A DNA stretch of 64,000 nt from Candidatus Altarchaeales archaeon (GTDB lineage: Archaea > Altiarchaeota > Altiarchaeia > IMC4 > SCGC-AAA252-I15), in the NCBI GenBank assembly GCA_014727915.1, contig WJMO01000005.1, forward strand, positions 372,001 to 436,000. Direction: 5' to 3'. The position numbers and the translations under genes are program-made. This document shows, one piece after another, positions 17,260-26,293 of the stretch (positions are counted from its first letter, which is position 1; each line of letters opens with the position of its first letter). Below the pieces are notes generated by a model, which was not told where the DNA came from, made no database searches, and saw only the letters and a program-made list of their open reading frames with translations.

Positions 17260-18176
17260 CCCCAGTAGGGGTTCTTCACGTACTTGAACGCGTTCAAACC
17301 CGCGAGCCCTCCCTCGCCTATGGCCTGGGGTATCCTTATCCACTTGCCGACGATGTCGCCGGCCGCGAACACGCCCTCGATGCTCGTCCTCAGGTCGGAG
17401 TCGACGACGATCTTCTCCTGGTCGTTCAGCTCCACGCCGATCCTGTTGAGGAACTCCGTGTTGGCGGCGGTCCCAAGGCTGAACAGCACGTGATTCACCT
17501 CCCAGACCGTCTTCGAATCGTCCTTGTTGTTCAATAACGTGACCTTCTCCACCTTACCGTCTCCGTCGATGTCGAAGACCTCGGTGTTCCACAGCACGTT
17601 CACGCACTCGTCCTTCACGCACGCCACGTTCTTGTCCGTCGCCCGGAACGCGTCACGCCTGTGTATGATCGTAACATCCGCGCCGTTCCTCTTCAGCTCC
17701 ACCGCGCACTCCACGGCAGTGTCACCCCCGCCGACGACAATTATCCTCTGGCCATTGTACCTTGCAGGGTCGGGGAGGCAGAAGTTCACGCCTGACAGGT
17801 CCTCGCCCTTCACGCCCAGCTTCCGAGGCGAACCCAAACCCACGGCCAATATCACAGCAGAGCACGCGTATTCGCCCCGGTTGGTCTTCAACTTCAGGCC
17901 TTCCTTCAGCTTCTTCACGTCCGAGACGGTCTCGTTCTCGTTTATGTCCACGCCCTCCTTCAATGCGTGGTCTACCATCATCTTCGATACTTCAGCGCCG
18001 GTCTTCTCGTAGATGCCAAGGTAGTTGTCGACCTTCTTCCAAGGGTACTGGTTCGTCAGCGCCCCCCCGGCATTCCCTGATTCGACGACCAACGTCTTGA
18101 GCTTATAATATGCCGTCGTGATCGCGGCAGACAATCCTGCGGGCCCGCCCCCGACAATGACAACGTCGTAGTCCAT
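17256..18176 (-). CDS. Thioredoxin-reductase-like flavoprotein without the CxxC pair (possible ferredoxin-NAD(P)H reductase)
   Basis: A 306-residue FAD/NAD(P)H protein: FAD site DVVIVGGGPAGLSAA near the N-terminus, NAD(P)H site RIIVVGGGDTAVECA, and the closing FAD motif GVFAAGDIVG. Where thioredoxin reductases have CATC, this protein reads CLPD, so the disulfide needed to reduce thioredoxin is missing. Loss of CxxC is typical of the ferredoxin:NAD(P)+ reductases with the thioredoxin-reductase fold. Inference: it feeds electrons from NAD(P)H to ferredoxin, and so to glutamate synthase next door. Start ATG 18176 (MDYDVVIVGGG); an upstream codon at 18200 would add eight hydrophobic residues and is less likely. 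Confidence 0.85.
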   Translation of the reverse strand: MDYDVVIVGGGPAGLSAAITTAYYKLKTLVVESGNAGGALTNQYPWKKVDNYLGIYEKTGAEVSKMMVDHALKEGVDINENETVSDVKKLKEGLKLKTNRGEYACSAVILAVGLGSPRKLGVKGEDLSGVNFCLPDPARYNGQRIIVVGGGDTAVECAVELKRNGADVTIIHRRDAFRATDKNVACVKDECVNVLWNTEVFDIDGDGKVEKVTLLNNKDDSKTVWEVNHVLFSLGTAANTEFLNRIGVELNDQEKIVVDSDLRTSIEGVFAAGDIVGKWIRIPQAIGEGGLAGLNAFKYVKNPYWG

Positions 18177-18269
18177 TGTAACAGATAAGATGAAAGTCAC
18201 GGTATAAAAATCCTATTTTCACTGTGAAAACGTCCTGCTTATAATCTACTATCGGTAATATCTACCAAC

Positions 18270-20969
18270 GTGGCCTCGGAGAACTGGCATGCGCTGGACC
18301 TCAAGGGCGTATATGGTGGATTACAGTCTTCAGAGGGGGGTTTGACTTCTGATGAGGCGGGTGCGAGGCTGGCAAGGGACGGCCCCAACAAGCTCGCGGA
18401 GAAGAAGGGGATATCCCCCCTGCAGATACTAGCGGAGCAGTTCAAGGACTTCCTCATACTGCTGCTGATCGGCGCGGCGGTCATCAGCATCGTAGTGGGC
18501 GTGTACGAGCAGAGCGTCCAGGAGATGGTCGAAGCCTCTCTCATACTCGTCATAGTCCTCTTCATAGTCGTGGTCGGATTCTACCAGCAGTACAACGCGG
18601 AGAAGGAGCTGGAGGCGTTGAAGGAGCTTATGACGCCTCAGGCGGTCGTTCTAAGGGACGGGGCGAAGAAGAACGTCGACGCGGGCGACCTAGTAAAGGG
18701 GGACATAGTGTTCCTGGAGTCCGGGAGCAGGATACCCGCGGACCTCAGGGTCGTGGAGGCCATCGAGCTCAGGTGCGACGAGAGCTCCCTCACAGGCGAG
18801 AGCACGCCCGTGGACAAGCGGGAGGCTGAGGTCGAAGCCGACGCGCCTCTGGCTGACAGGGCCTGCATGCTCTACATGGGCACGAACGTCGTCTACGGCC
18901 GCGGCAAGGCGGTGGTCGTGGGCACGGGCATGGACACGGAGCTGGGGAAGATCGCAGGCCACCTCCAGGACATCAAGGACGAGCGGACGCCCCTCCAGGA
19001 CAGGCTGGACAGGCTGGGCAAGCAGATCGGCGTCGGCGTCATATTCCTCTGTGTGGTCGTCTTCGCGGCCGGGCTTCTGGCGGGGGACATGCCGTGGCTG
19101 GAGATGTTCATGGTAGCCATAGCCCTAGCCGTAGCGGCGGTGCCGGAGGGACTGCCGGGGGTGGTGATAGTCGCCCTCGCGTCGGGCACCAGGCGGATGG
19201 TCAAAGAGAACGCAATCATCCGGAAGCTCCCAGCCGTCGAGACCCTCGGGTCGACGACGGTAATATGCAGCGACAAGACCGGCACCCTCACAAAGAACGA
19301 GATGACAGTGAAGCGCATATGGGTTGACGGGAAGAGTGTTGAAGTGGAGGGTGAAGGGTACTCCCTAAAGGGCGGATTCAAGGGCGAAGTCGGCCCGGAC
19401 CTGAAGGAGCTGCTGAAGGCGGGCGCCCTCGTATGCGAGGCTACCGTCGACGAACGGGGCAACATCACCGGCGACCCCACCGAAGCCGCTATCGTGGTGG
19501 CTGCGGCCAAGAACGGGCTCAGACAGGAAGGGCTGAAGGCCGAATACGCTCAGGTGGATGAGGTCCCTTTCAGCAGCGAGCGCAAGCGGAAGTCGACAAT
19601 ACATGAGGGCCCGGAGGGTATGGTCGCGTATGGTCTGGGCGCGCCGGACGTGGTATTGGAGTCGTGCACGAAGCTGCTGAGGGGCGGCATGGAGGTCCCC
19701 CTTGCTGAGAAGGAAAGGGAGGGGATACTGGACGCCAACCAGGACTACGCCTCGAAGGCATACAGGGTGTTGGGCCTAACCAGGAGGAAGCTCACGAGAG
19801 GCTACGACCACGGTAGGGTCGAGGAGGGGATGACCTTCCTCGGGTTGGTGGCGATGATAGACCCGCCTAGGGAGGAGTCCCGGGAGTCCGTCGAACTCTG
19901 CAGGGAAGCGGGCATCAGGGTGGTCATGATAACCGGCGACCACAAGCTGACGGCCACCGCCATAGCCTCCGATTTGGGGATACACCATGAGGGTGACAAG
20001 GTGCTCACAGGCCCCGAGCTGGAGAAGACCAGCGACGAACAGCTGAGGGAGCTAGTGGGCGAGGTCTCCGTCTATGCCAGGGTCTCGCCGGTGCACAAGC
20101 TCAGGATAGTGGACGCGCTACAGTCCAAGGGTAACGTGGTCGCGATGACCGGCGACGGCGTCAACGACGCTCCTGCGCTGAAGAAGGCGGACATCGGCGT
20201 GGCCATGGGCATAACGGGGACGGACGTCAGCAAGGAGGCGTCGGACATGGTGCTGACCGACGACAACTTCAGCTCCATAGTCAAGGCCGTTGAAGAGGGG
20301 CGGGGCATCTACGACAACATACGGAAGTTCTTCGCCTACCTCATATCCGGTAACATAGGGGAGGTGGCGGTCGTGTTCCTCTCGTCGGTGATACCGGGGG
20401 TGCCGATCGCGCTGACGGCTTCGCAGATACTGATAATCAACCTTGTGACGGACGGGCTGCCCGCCCTCGCGTTGGGGGTGGACCCCTTCGAGCCCGGGGC
20501 CATGAAGAGGAAGCCACGCCCTCGGACGGAGCCACTACACCACGGCCTCTCACCCTTCATACTCTGGTATCCCCTGCTGATGATAATCGTGACCATGGGG
20601 TTGTTCCTATGGGTCTGGGACCCGGTGCGTGAGAACGTGTTCGAGGCGCAGACCACCGCATTCCTCAGCATAGCCTTCTTCGAGATGTACCAGGCCTACG
20701 CTAGCAGGAGCACCCGGTATCCCGCGTTCAGGGTGGGGCTTTTCAAGAACCGGTGGCTCGTGGCGGCGGTCACATTCTCGCTTCTCGTCCTGCTGTTCCT
20801 CTTGTACGTCCCCGTGGCGATACCCTTGACATCATTGAGTCTGCAGGAGCTCACGCATTCCGCGGCCCTGGAACCCGACATGTTCCTCACCGTGGCGGTT
20901 CTGTCGAGCATGGGCTTCATATACCTGGAGCTGCATAAGTGGTGGGACACCCGGGGCATGCGATTATGA
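18270..20969 (+). CDS. P-type ATPase, Ca2+-transporting type (PMR1/SERCA-like)
   Basis: An 899-residue type II P-ATPase, the usual length. Motifs in order: actuator TGES (LTGESTPVD), membrane helix 4 PEGLPGVV, phosphorylation site DKTGTLT with Asp335, hinge TGDGVNDAPALKKADIG, and helix 6 NLVTDGLPALALG. The PEGLP glutamate and the Asn/Asp pair in helix 6 are Ca2+ ligands in SERCA and PMR1; the helix 5 region (ISGNIGEVA) looks PMR1-like, implying a single Ca2+ site. It would export Ca2+ (or Mn2+). The GTG start at 18270 is followed by the usual amphipathic N-terminus. It converges with the beta-propeller gene, overlapping it by 6 nt. Confidence 0.93.
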   Translation: MASENWHALDLKGVYGGLQSSEGGLTSDEAGARLARDGPNKLAEKKGISPLQILAEQFKDFLILLLIGAAVISIVVGVYEQSVQEMVEASLILVIVLFIVVVGFYQQYNAEKELEALKELMTPQAVVLRDGAKKNVDAGDLVKGDIVFLESGSRIPADLRVVEAIELRCDESSLTGESTPVDKREAEVEADAPLADRACMLYMGTNVVYGRGKAVVVGTGMDTELGKIAGHLQDIKDERTPLQDRLDRLGKQIGVGVIFLCVVVFAAGLLAGDMPWLEMFMVAIALAVAAVPEGLPGVVIVALASGTRRMVKENAIIRKLPAVETLGSTTVICSDKTGTLTKNEMTVKRIWVDGKSVEVEGEGYSLKGGFKGEVGPDLKELLKAGALVCEATVDERGNITGDPTEAAIVVAAAKNGLRQEGLKAEYAQVDEVPFSSERKRKSTIHEGPEGMVAYGLGAPDVVLESCTKLLRGGMEVPLAEKEREGILDANQDYASKAYRVLGLTRRKLTRGYDHGRVEEGMTFLGLVAMIDPPREESRESVELCREAGIRVVMITGDHKLTATAIASDLGIHHEGDKVLTGPELEKTSDEQLRELVGEVSVYARVSPVHKLRIVDALQSKGNVVAMTGDGVNDAPALKKADIGVAMGITGTDVSKEASDMVLTDDNFSSIVKAVEEGRGIYDNIRKFFAYLISGNIGEVAVVFLSSVIPGVPIALTASQILIINLVTDGLPALALGVDPFEPGAMKRKPRPRTEPLHHGLSPFILWYPLLMIIVTMGLFLWVWDPVRENVFEAQTTAFLSIAFFEMYQAYASRSTRYPAFRVGLFKNRWLVAAVTFSLLVLLFLLYVPVAIPLTSLSLQELTHSAALEPDMFLTVAVLSSMGFIYLELHKWWDTRGMRL

Positions 20970-22598
20970 CCTGTTCGAGCACGCCGACCTGAGCATGTTA
21001 TCAGTTATCCTATCGCATAGTGATATGTTGGATGTGAGGCTTGCCAGTTCCATGTAGCACTTGGTGCCGTTGGCCATCCTCCCGCAGTATCTGGGGTTCA
21101 TCTCCCTCAAGGCCACCCTCTCCAGGCACCTGTCCGCGACTCTCTTGTCGGTTATCCTCGTGCACAGGAGGTAGTCCTCTGTCTGGAGGTTAACCTCGTC
21201 TACGCACTCTCTTCTCATGGTTTCATCTTCCATCAGGCTGCAGTATTCCGGGTCGTTTTGGTGGATCGCGAACTCGAGATGGCATGAGTCCCTCCATCCG
21301 GTGTCCAGCGTGTCGCATATGCTCTGGTCCTTCGCTTCCTTAGCGTGGGAGAGCACGCACTCGTTCCTGTGCGTTCTGTCCTCTATCCTTTTGCACACCT
21401 CCAGGGGGTCGATGCTCTCATTGTGGTCGACTTCCATCGGTTTCTCTTCGAAGGTCAGCCTGACGAACCTGTAGAAAGTGTTCCTGGTAGTTCCCCCCTC
21501 GCCGACGTGCGGGTTCCAGTACTCCCAGACTATCTCCTTGTCCTCTGTGACTTCGAATGCCCTGCCTTTCGCCGATTCCGTGATGAGCGTGTTGCCGTTC
21601 GGGAGCCGCTGGGCGCCGCCCCGGTCGAGGCTGTAGAATGACTCCACCGGGTCTCCCTTGTATATCCATATGGGCCTCATGGACTTCGGGTTCACCTCCA
21701 GCACCCGGGAGTGGTTGACTTCCACGCCGTTGTCGAAGACCAGGACCTTCCCGGTTCCCAGCAGTGTCGCGTGATGGGGTTTCTGGAGATCCTCGTATCC
21801 CCACTGCCACAGCACCTCCTCCCTGTCGAGGTCCAATACGGCCAGTGTGTTGATCTCCCTGACGCAGACGAGGACGTCCCCTCCCGGGAAAGCGTCGGTC
21901 CCGCCTATGTAGTGGATGGAGTTCGTATGCAGGAAGTCCAGCGCTCTCTCTTGCTCGGGGTAGTAGAACCTGTGGTTCCCCGCGGACTCTGCCATCCTCT
22001 CCGTCAGGTTCCTGTCATTTAGCAGAATCCCGGATATCGAGTGGTTCCCTATCATCTCTCCCTCCGGGGTGTAGACCTCGATCTGGTTGTCGACTACCGG
22101 TATGTCCTCGGATATCTCTGGGATATCCGCCCTCCTGTTGGTGAGCACGTAGAGGTTCCCGTCCCCGTCGAGGGAGAGGTCGTGGTGGGTCCTCCCCTCC
22201 ATCGTCCATTCTCTCGAGGAGTTCCACCCGACCCTCATAACGCCCTTGTCAGCTATCATGACGTATAGCTCCCGTGGGCTCAGTGGCACTATCACCGCGC
22301 ACCCGTCCGTTCCGAGGTCGATGCTGTTCACGGTGTTCCCGTACATGTCCACGTAGTAGATAGTGTCGCTCATGTCGTCGCAGTAGACGTTCAGGTTCGG
22401 GTACGCGTTGGGCTTGTGCTCTACGACATTGGCCTTGCCCTTGTCCTCGTCTTGGATGGGGGTTTCCGTGATGTAGGGAAGGGTCTTGAGGTGGTCGCTG
22501 TCTTGCGGTATGTCGGGTTGTCTATTGACCGTGTCGTAGGTGGCTGCGCCCAGGGCGGCGACCATCAGGATTATCAGGTATATAGTCACCCTCTCCAT
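20964..22598 (-). CDS. Membrane-anchored arylsulfotransferase-like beta-propeller with Cys-pair repeats
   Basis: A 544-residue extracytoplasmic protein. An N-terminal signal anchor (residues 3-20) precedes a beta-propeller resembling the arylsulfotransferase (ASST) family: DREEVLWQWGYED, HHATLLGTGKVLVFDNG, GGAQRLPNGNTLITES and KEIVWEYWNPH. The last 150 residues are at least five short modules of the form C..I.D...R..C (for example CKRIEDRTHRNEC), also present in the protein at 49227-50339. In ASST a propeller His is the sulfate acceptor; HHATL is a candidate here. Sulfotransfer has not been shown for archaeal members. Start ATG 22598 has gaggg upstream; an earlier codon at 22658 is rejected. 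Confidence 0.78.
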   Translation of the reverse strand: MERVTIYLIILMVAALGAATYDTVNRQPDIPQDSDHLKTLPYITETPIQDEDKGKANVVEHKPNAYPNLNVYCDDMSDTIYYVDMYGNTVNSIDLGTDGCAVIVPLSPRELYVMIADKGVMRVGWNSSREWTMEGRTHHDLSLDGDGNLYVLTNRRADIPEISEDIPVVDNQIEVYTPEGEMIGNHSISGILLNDRNLTERMAESAGNHRFYYPEQERALDFLHTNSIHYIGGTDAFPGGDVLVCVREINTLAVLDLDREEVLWQWGYEDLQKPHHATLLGTGKVLVFDNGVEVNHSRVLEVNPKSMRPIWIYKGDPVESFYSLDRGGAQRLPNGNTLITESAKGRAFEVTEDKEIVWEYWNPHVGEGGTTRNTFYRFVRLTFEEKPMEVDHNESIDPLEVCKRIEDRTHRNECVLSHAKEAKDQSICDTLDTGWRDSCHLEFAIHQNDPEYCSLMEDETMRRECVDEVNLQTEDYLLCTRITDKRVADRCLERVALREMNPRYCGRMANGTKCYMELASLTSNISLCDRITDNMLRSACSNRS

Positions 22599-22884
22599 CA
22601 CATATCCCTCAATGATTGGATTCTCTGAATTTAATTCCAAAAAGAATATATTATGCAAATATGAATAAAAATAATTGAAAAGTATTTATATATGAATACA
22701 GATGTTATGCATAAGGAAATGGATGAGGTAAAAAATATGCGGAGGTGAATAAATGGGCTGTAGGACATCGATAGGAAGATGAGTGGAAAAGCCGGGTGAC
22801 CTGACACGGACACAAACGCCACAGGAGAATGGCAAAACCGTCTGGAGCATTCCAGCAACATCGGGCGCCCGGCTGAAAACCAAC
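22599..22884 (+). promoter_or_regulatory. Strong plus-strand promoter and Shine-Dalgarno with only tiny frames downstream
   Basis: A 286-nt gap. The 17-nt sequence at 22683-22699 (tatttatatatgaatac) is identical to the promoter core of tRNA-Cys at 26255-26271. A start site would be near 22715-22722. Then comes a perfect Shine-Dalgarno sequence, ggaggtga (22741-22748), 4 nt before an ATG at 22753, but that frame stops after nine codons (TGA at 22780) and a GTG follows at once (22783). The continuing frame runs antisense into the Tat protein gene. It may be a leader peptide, a small RNA or a decayed gene. On the minus strand the region holds the promoter of the beta-propeller gene. Confidence 0.45.
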
Positions 22885-23718
22885 TTAATGCCAGGGCCTC
22901 TCACGCGCTACATGACCCTCCTCCAACCTGCCTATCTGCCAGCCCCTGACTTCCCTCAACTCGCCGCCAGTGTAACCCGACTGTATGTAATACGTCACCT
23001 TCGAAAACCCGGTGCCACCCTCCTTGTCAGGTATGAACGTGACCCAATCCTTCTCGTCAGCCAGCCTCATGATGGGCGTGTGAACGCCCTTGGACATCAC
23101 CACGAGAGGCTGGCTTCGGTCGTTGACTGAGTGCGTGTCCAGCTGGTCTGCGCCAACGTAGACGAGGCCCCAGTGGGCCCTCGAGACGATGCCCTCCAAC
23201 TCCAGGCCATTCTCCCCCTCCCTGCACCTGAACGTGACAGGCTCAGCATCCAAGTAATCCCTGCTCTTCCCCCACTCGCCCTTCCACTCGGGGATGAACG
23301 TAAGGTCGACGTGTTCGCGCCCATCCCTGGTCTGGACCCTCGTCACCTCAACCAGCGAACGGTTCAACGGCTCGTCATCGCGCCTGTGAATGGGGGAGCC
23401 ATACCTGCCCAGGAACCGGTTGAGGTACTGCCTCTGCAATCCACCGTCCAACTCCGATATATCCGACGTAGCGACCGTGTCATGGTCGACCTTGAACCTC
23501 GACTCCCTCCGGTTCGCAAGATAGTATACTGTCCCTGCAGTCCCCCCGAGGCCAGTGAAGCCGGCAGCCACTGTCAAACCTATCCCCTTCAACATGGTGC
23601 GCCTGGTGAACCTCCTCCTGTCCACGTTCAGGGACTCCACAGGCTCTTGAATCCCTCCGCCTGGGGGTTGGGCCTCCGACTCCCCCTCCTGCCTCCTCTC
23701 AACCTGCCTGTTGCCCAT
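22885..23718 (-). CDS. Tat-exported protein, unknown function
   Basis: A 277-residue protein with a twin-arginine signal: charged n-region, then RRRFTRRTMLKGIGLTVAAG at about residues 34-53, then a hydrophobic stretch to about residue 70. The mature part is polar, with beta strands and possible ligand residues (HWGLVYVGADQLDTHS). I recognise no domain. Tat export implies that it folds, perhaps with a cofactor, before crossing the membrane. The proline-rich 30-residue leader before the RR motif is longer than usual, so the true start could be internal, for example near residue 20-30. Confidence 0.7.
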   Translation of the reverse strand: MGNRQVERRQEGESEAQPPGGGIQEPVESLNVDRRRFTRRTMLKGIGLTVAAGFTGLGGTAGTVYYLANRRESRFKVDHDTVATSDISELDGGLQRQYLNRFLGRYGSPIHRRDDEPLNRSLVEVTRVQTRDGREHVDLTFIPEWKGEWGKSRDYLDAEPVTFRCREGENGLELEGIVSRAHWGLVYVGADQLDTHSVNDRSQPLVVMSKGVHTPIMRLADEKDWVTFIPDKEGGTGFSKVTYYIQSGYTGGELREVRGWQIGRLEEGHVARERPWH

Positions 23719-23801
23719 AGTAACCTGTTATGAACTGGGCATCCAAGGTTAATATCGGCGTTTTATCCCCGGATTTAACCTGAAAATCCTAATCTTCTAC
23801 C

Positions 23802-24977
23802 ATGCGGTTCGGCAACGTTGAGAAGTCGTATGTCGCGCGCTTCCTGAGGAGCCTCTCCTTCTTCGGGGCGGTGACCGTGCCCTACATGCTCGACTGGCTA
23901 CAGGTCGATTACACCAGAATATTCCTGCTGCAGGCGTGGTTCTGCCTGTGGATCGTGATATTCGAAGTGCCGACGGGCGTGTTCGCAGACAAGGTAGGGA
24001 GGAAGGTCAGCCTCATGCTGGGGACCATGCTGTTCATAGTAGACCTGGTGATATTCGGGACCACCAGAGACTACATGATACTGTACGTTGCAGAGTTCTT
24101 CGGCGCACTCGGCATCGCACTCTACTCGGGAGTCGACAAGTCCCTCATCTACGACTCCCTACTCGAAGAGGGCAGGGCAGGTGAGGGGAGGAAGTGCTTC
24201 TCAAACTATGAGGCTGCAGGAACCCTCGCAGTCGTGATATCCTTCCCTTTGGGGTCGTACCTGGCTGGGTCGGGGCTGATAGCCTATCCCATGTCCCTTG
24301 CGTTCATGTTCCTCCTCTCCGCGTTGACGATAGCGCTATCTATGGGCTTGATACTCTCCATGAAAGAGCCAGAGCGGAGGAAGCCTGTCGAGAGCGGGCT
24401 GAAGATGAGCATAATCGGGTTGACAGCCATCATGAAGGACAGCAGGCTCAGGAGGTTCGCGTTGAACTCGGTGCTCATATCCTCCCTCACCTTCTTCATG
24501 TTCTGGTTCTACCAGCCCCTCACGGAGATGGCAGGATACGATGTGAGATGGTTCGGGATAGTGGGCGCCTCCTATAACCTGGTGGCAGCCGGGCTGCTGC
24601 TGAACGTCCACAGGATAGAGAAGCTATTCGGTATGAAGAGGCTGCTCGAGTGCACGGCAGTGCTGCCAGGCCTGTTCTTCCTCGGCCTCGCGTTCACTGG
24701 GAACGGCGCGTTCATCATAGCCTCCATATTCGTGATAGCAGTCTCCAAGATACTCAGGGCGCCGATACTGGCAGACTACATGAACCAGCACATCGAAAGC
24801 GACCTCCGGGCGACGGTGCTGTCGTCGGTGTCGCTGATGGAGCGGCTGATAATATTCATACTCTACCCGATAGTCGGAATGCTCGCAGACGCTAATCTTA
24901 GGATAGCATTCGTGATGCTCGGCCTGCTCATACTCATATCAGCCGCCCTCGCCAGGATAGACCACATGTACCTCTAA
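23802..24977 (+). CDS. MFS transporter
   Basis: A 391-residue major facilitator superfamily protein with about 12 helices. The loop 2-3 signature is clear: FEVPTGVFADKVGRKVSLMLG (residues about 49-69). The helix 4-5 region GIALYSGVDKSLIYDSL is typical of the drug/metabolite efflux-like group often annotated as multidrug or tetracycline-type exporters in archaea. The substrate is unknown. ATG start at 23802 with no clear Shine-Dalgarno sequence. It converges with the aldolase-family gene, with 5 nt between stops. Confidence 0.88.
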   Translation: MRFGNVEKSYVARFLRSLSFFGAVTVPYMLDWLQVDYTRIFLLQAWFCLWIVIFEVPTGVFADKVGRKVSLMLGTMLFIVDLVIFGTTRDYMILYVAEFFGALGIALYSGVDKSLIYDSLLEEGRAGEGRKCFSNYEAAGTLAVVISFPLGSYLAGSGLIAYPMSLAFMFLLSALTIALSMGLILSMKEPERRKPVESGLKMSIIGLTAIMKDSRLRRFALNSVLISSLTFFMFWFYQPLTEMAGYDVRWFGIVGASYNLVAAGLLLNVHRIEKLFGMKRLLECTAVLPGLFFLGLAFTGNGAFIIASIFVIAVSKILRAPILADYMNQHIESDLRATVLSSVSLMERLIIFILYPIVGMLADANLRIAFVMLGLLILISAALARIDHMYL

Positions 24978-24982
24978 AGGGG

Positions 24983-26152
24983 CTATTTTATCAGTGTTCT
25001 GGTGCCCTGTCCCCTGATTGTGAAGGGTCTTTCCATCTGCCCCCCTGGGTCCATCATCTCAGGCAGGGCCTGCACCATCACCTTCGCCAGGGGTGCTTCA
25101 GGCTGGTACTGTGTCATCTCCCTAGCTAATGCTGGAGCGTCTCTGGCAATCCCCAACGCCAACTGCTCAAGCCTATTCTGGGGTATTTCAGGTACATGGG
25201 TCGGTTCGCCGATCCCCAGCGTCCCATGTATCAGGCGGGGGAACGCACCAGGTGTATCCCACATATGGGCGAACATCGCATCCACTTGGCTCTGCTGGCT
25301 GCTGACCCTGTTCAATAGACTGGCGGTCTCATCCTGTTGGAAGGTTGGATCGTCAACCCTTAACTCCCGCAGCCTAAGGCAGTCCCTCACATGCGCTCCC
25401 AGGAATTTAGGGATCAGATTGCCGGTGCCGAATATTGCACCATTGAAGTTAAGTCCAGGGTCGGCGAGTAACAGTTTGGCGCGGTGGTCGAATCCCGCCT
25501 GGAAGGTGAGTTCAGGACATGCTTTCGCGTAAATCTGAGCCACAACCTTGTCCTCGTGGGTTAGCTTCCCGCCATCCATCTTCTTACCAGTCATTTCAGC
25601 ATGATTGATGAGGACCTTCAGATGCTCTGGAGCCGGGAATCCAAGGGTGTTTCCAGCAGTCAACTGCGGGAAGATATACGGCATGTATATTGTGCCACTT
25701 CTTTCAGGTATTGCATCCATCACCCTGCAGTGGTACTCTGTCATAATGCGATGCAGATAAGCTGGGTCAACAGGGTCCTGCCCGAACCCTTGCGCGAATT
25801 CGGATATTCTATGAATGGGGTCAGTCACCAAGACGCCGAAAACACCCTTGCTTGCAGCATACTCTGTTATTTCAACTGCATGCTCCAGTTTTTCAGCGCC
25901 AGTCCCGACAACCACCTTCTTACCATGCTTTTCGCCTAACTCGATGCCGAGGTCAACCAGCCTTCTCGCATCATCTCTGGACTTGGCCAATACATTCCTG
26001 CCCCACCCTGTAGTGCCTAAAACAACGGCAACGTCCAGTTCAGGGATCAGATAGTCCCATATCTTCCGAGTTCCCTCGAAGTCAACACTGTCTCTGGTAT
26101 TGCCTGCAGTGACAAGCGGAACCCCAAAGCCGAATTCCGTGACAGCACCCAT
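24983..26152 (-). CDS. DapA/N-acetylneuraminate lyase family aldolase with C-terminal extension
   Basis: A 389-residue protein whose first 290 residues follow the DHDPS/NAL class I aldolase barrel: FGFGVPLVTAGN at the start, VVLGTTGWGRN where the family has the GTTGE loop, YMPYIFP where it has YNxP, and GKKMDGG with the likely Schiff-base Lys. The usual GTTGE(S/A) has become GTTGWG, so substrate choice may differ from dihydrodipicolinate synthase. About 90 extra C-terminal residues, rich in Gln and Pro, have no known match. It may be the DapA partner of DapL at 39123-40337, or a 2-keto sugar acid aldolase. Start ATG 26152 lies 26 nt from a TATA box (cttatatcc), so leaderless. Confidence 0.72.
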   Translation of the reverse strand: MGAVTEFGFGVPLVTAGNTRDSVDFEGTRKIWDYLIPELDVAVVLGTTGWGRNVLAKSRDDARRLVDLGIELGEKHGKKVVVGTGAEKLEHAVEITEYAASKGVFGVLVTDPIHRISEFAQGFGQDPVDPAYLHRIMTEYHCRVMDAIPERSGTIYMPYIFPQLTAGNTLGFPAPEHLKVLINHAEMTGKKMDGGKLTHEDKVVAQIYAKACPELTFQAGFDHRAKLLLADPGLNFNGAIFGTGNLIPKFLGAHVRDCLRLRELRVDDPTFQQDETASLLNRVSSQQSQVDAMFAHMWDTPGAFPRLIHGTLGIGEPTHVPEIPQNRLEQLALGIARDAPALAREMTQYQPEAPLAKVMVQALPEMMDPGGQMERPFTIRGQGTRTLIK

Positions 26153-26254
26153 GTAAAATATCACGCAAACAAAGGATATAAGAAGATGATACTGTGTAAA
26201 AATATTATTCACAAAAGCATCAAATATGCAATAATGCATAAAAATTTACGTTAT

Positions 26255-26271
26255 TATTTATATATGAATAC
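26255..26271 (+). promoter_or_regulatory. TATA promoter of tRNA-Cys
   Basis: The sequence tatttatatatgaatac contains a consensus archaeal TATA box (tttatata, 26257-26264), 30-37 nt before the mature 5' end of tRNA-Cys at 26294. It is identical over 17 nt to the element at 22683-22699. Confidence 0.65.
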
Positions 26272-26293
26272 CCTTTTTTTGTGTATGTTGTCA

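Noticed and set aside
22753..23130. In-frame TGA at 22780 after a strong Shine-Dalgarno, suggesting a selenoprotein
   Set aside because: The frame beyond the TGA has weak composition and soon runs antisense to the Tat protein gene; no SECIS-like element is apparent. Treated as a short frame, not Sec read-through.
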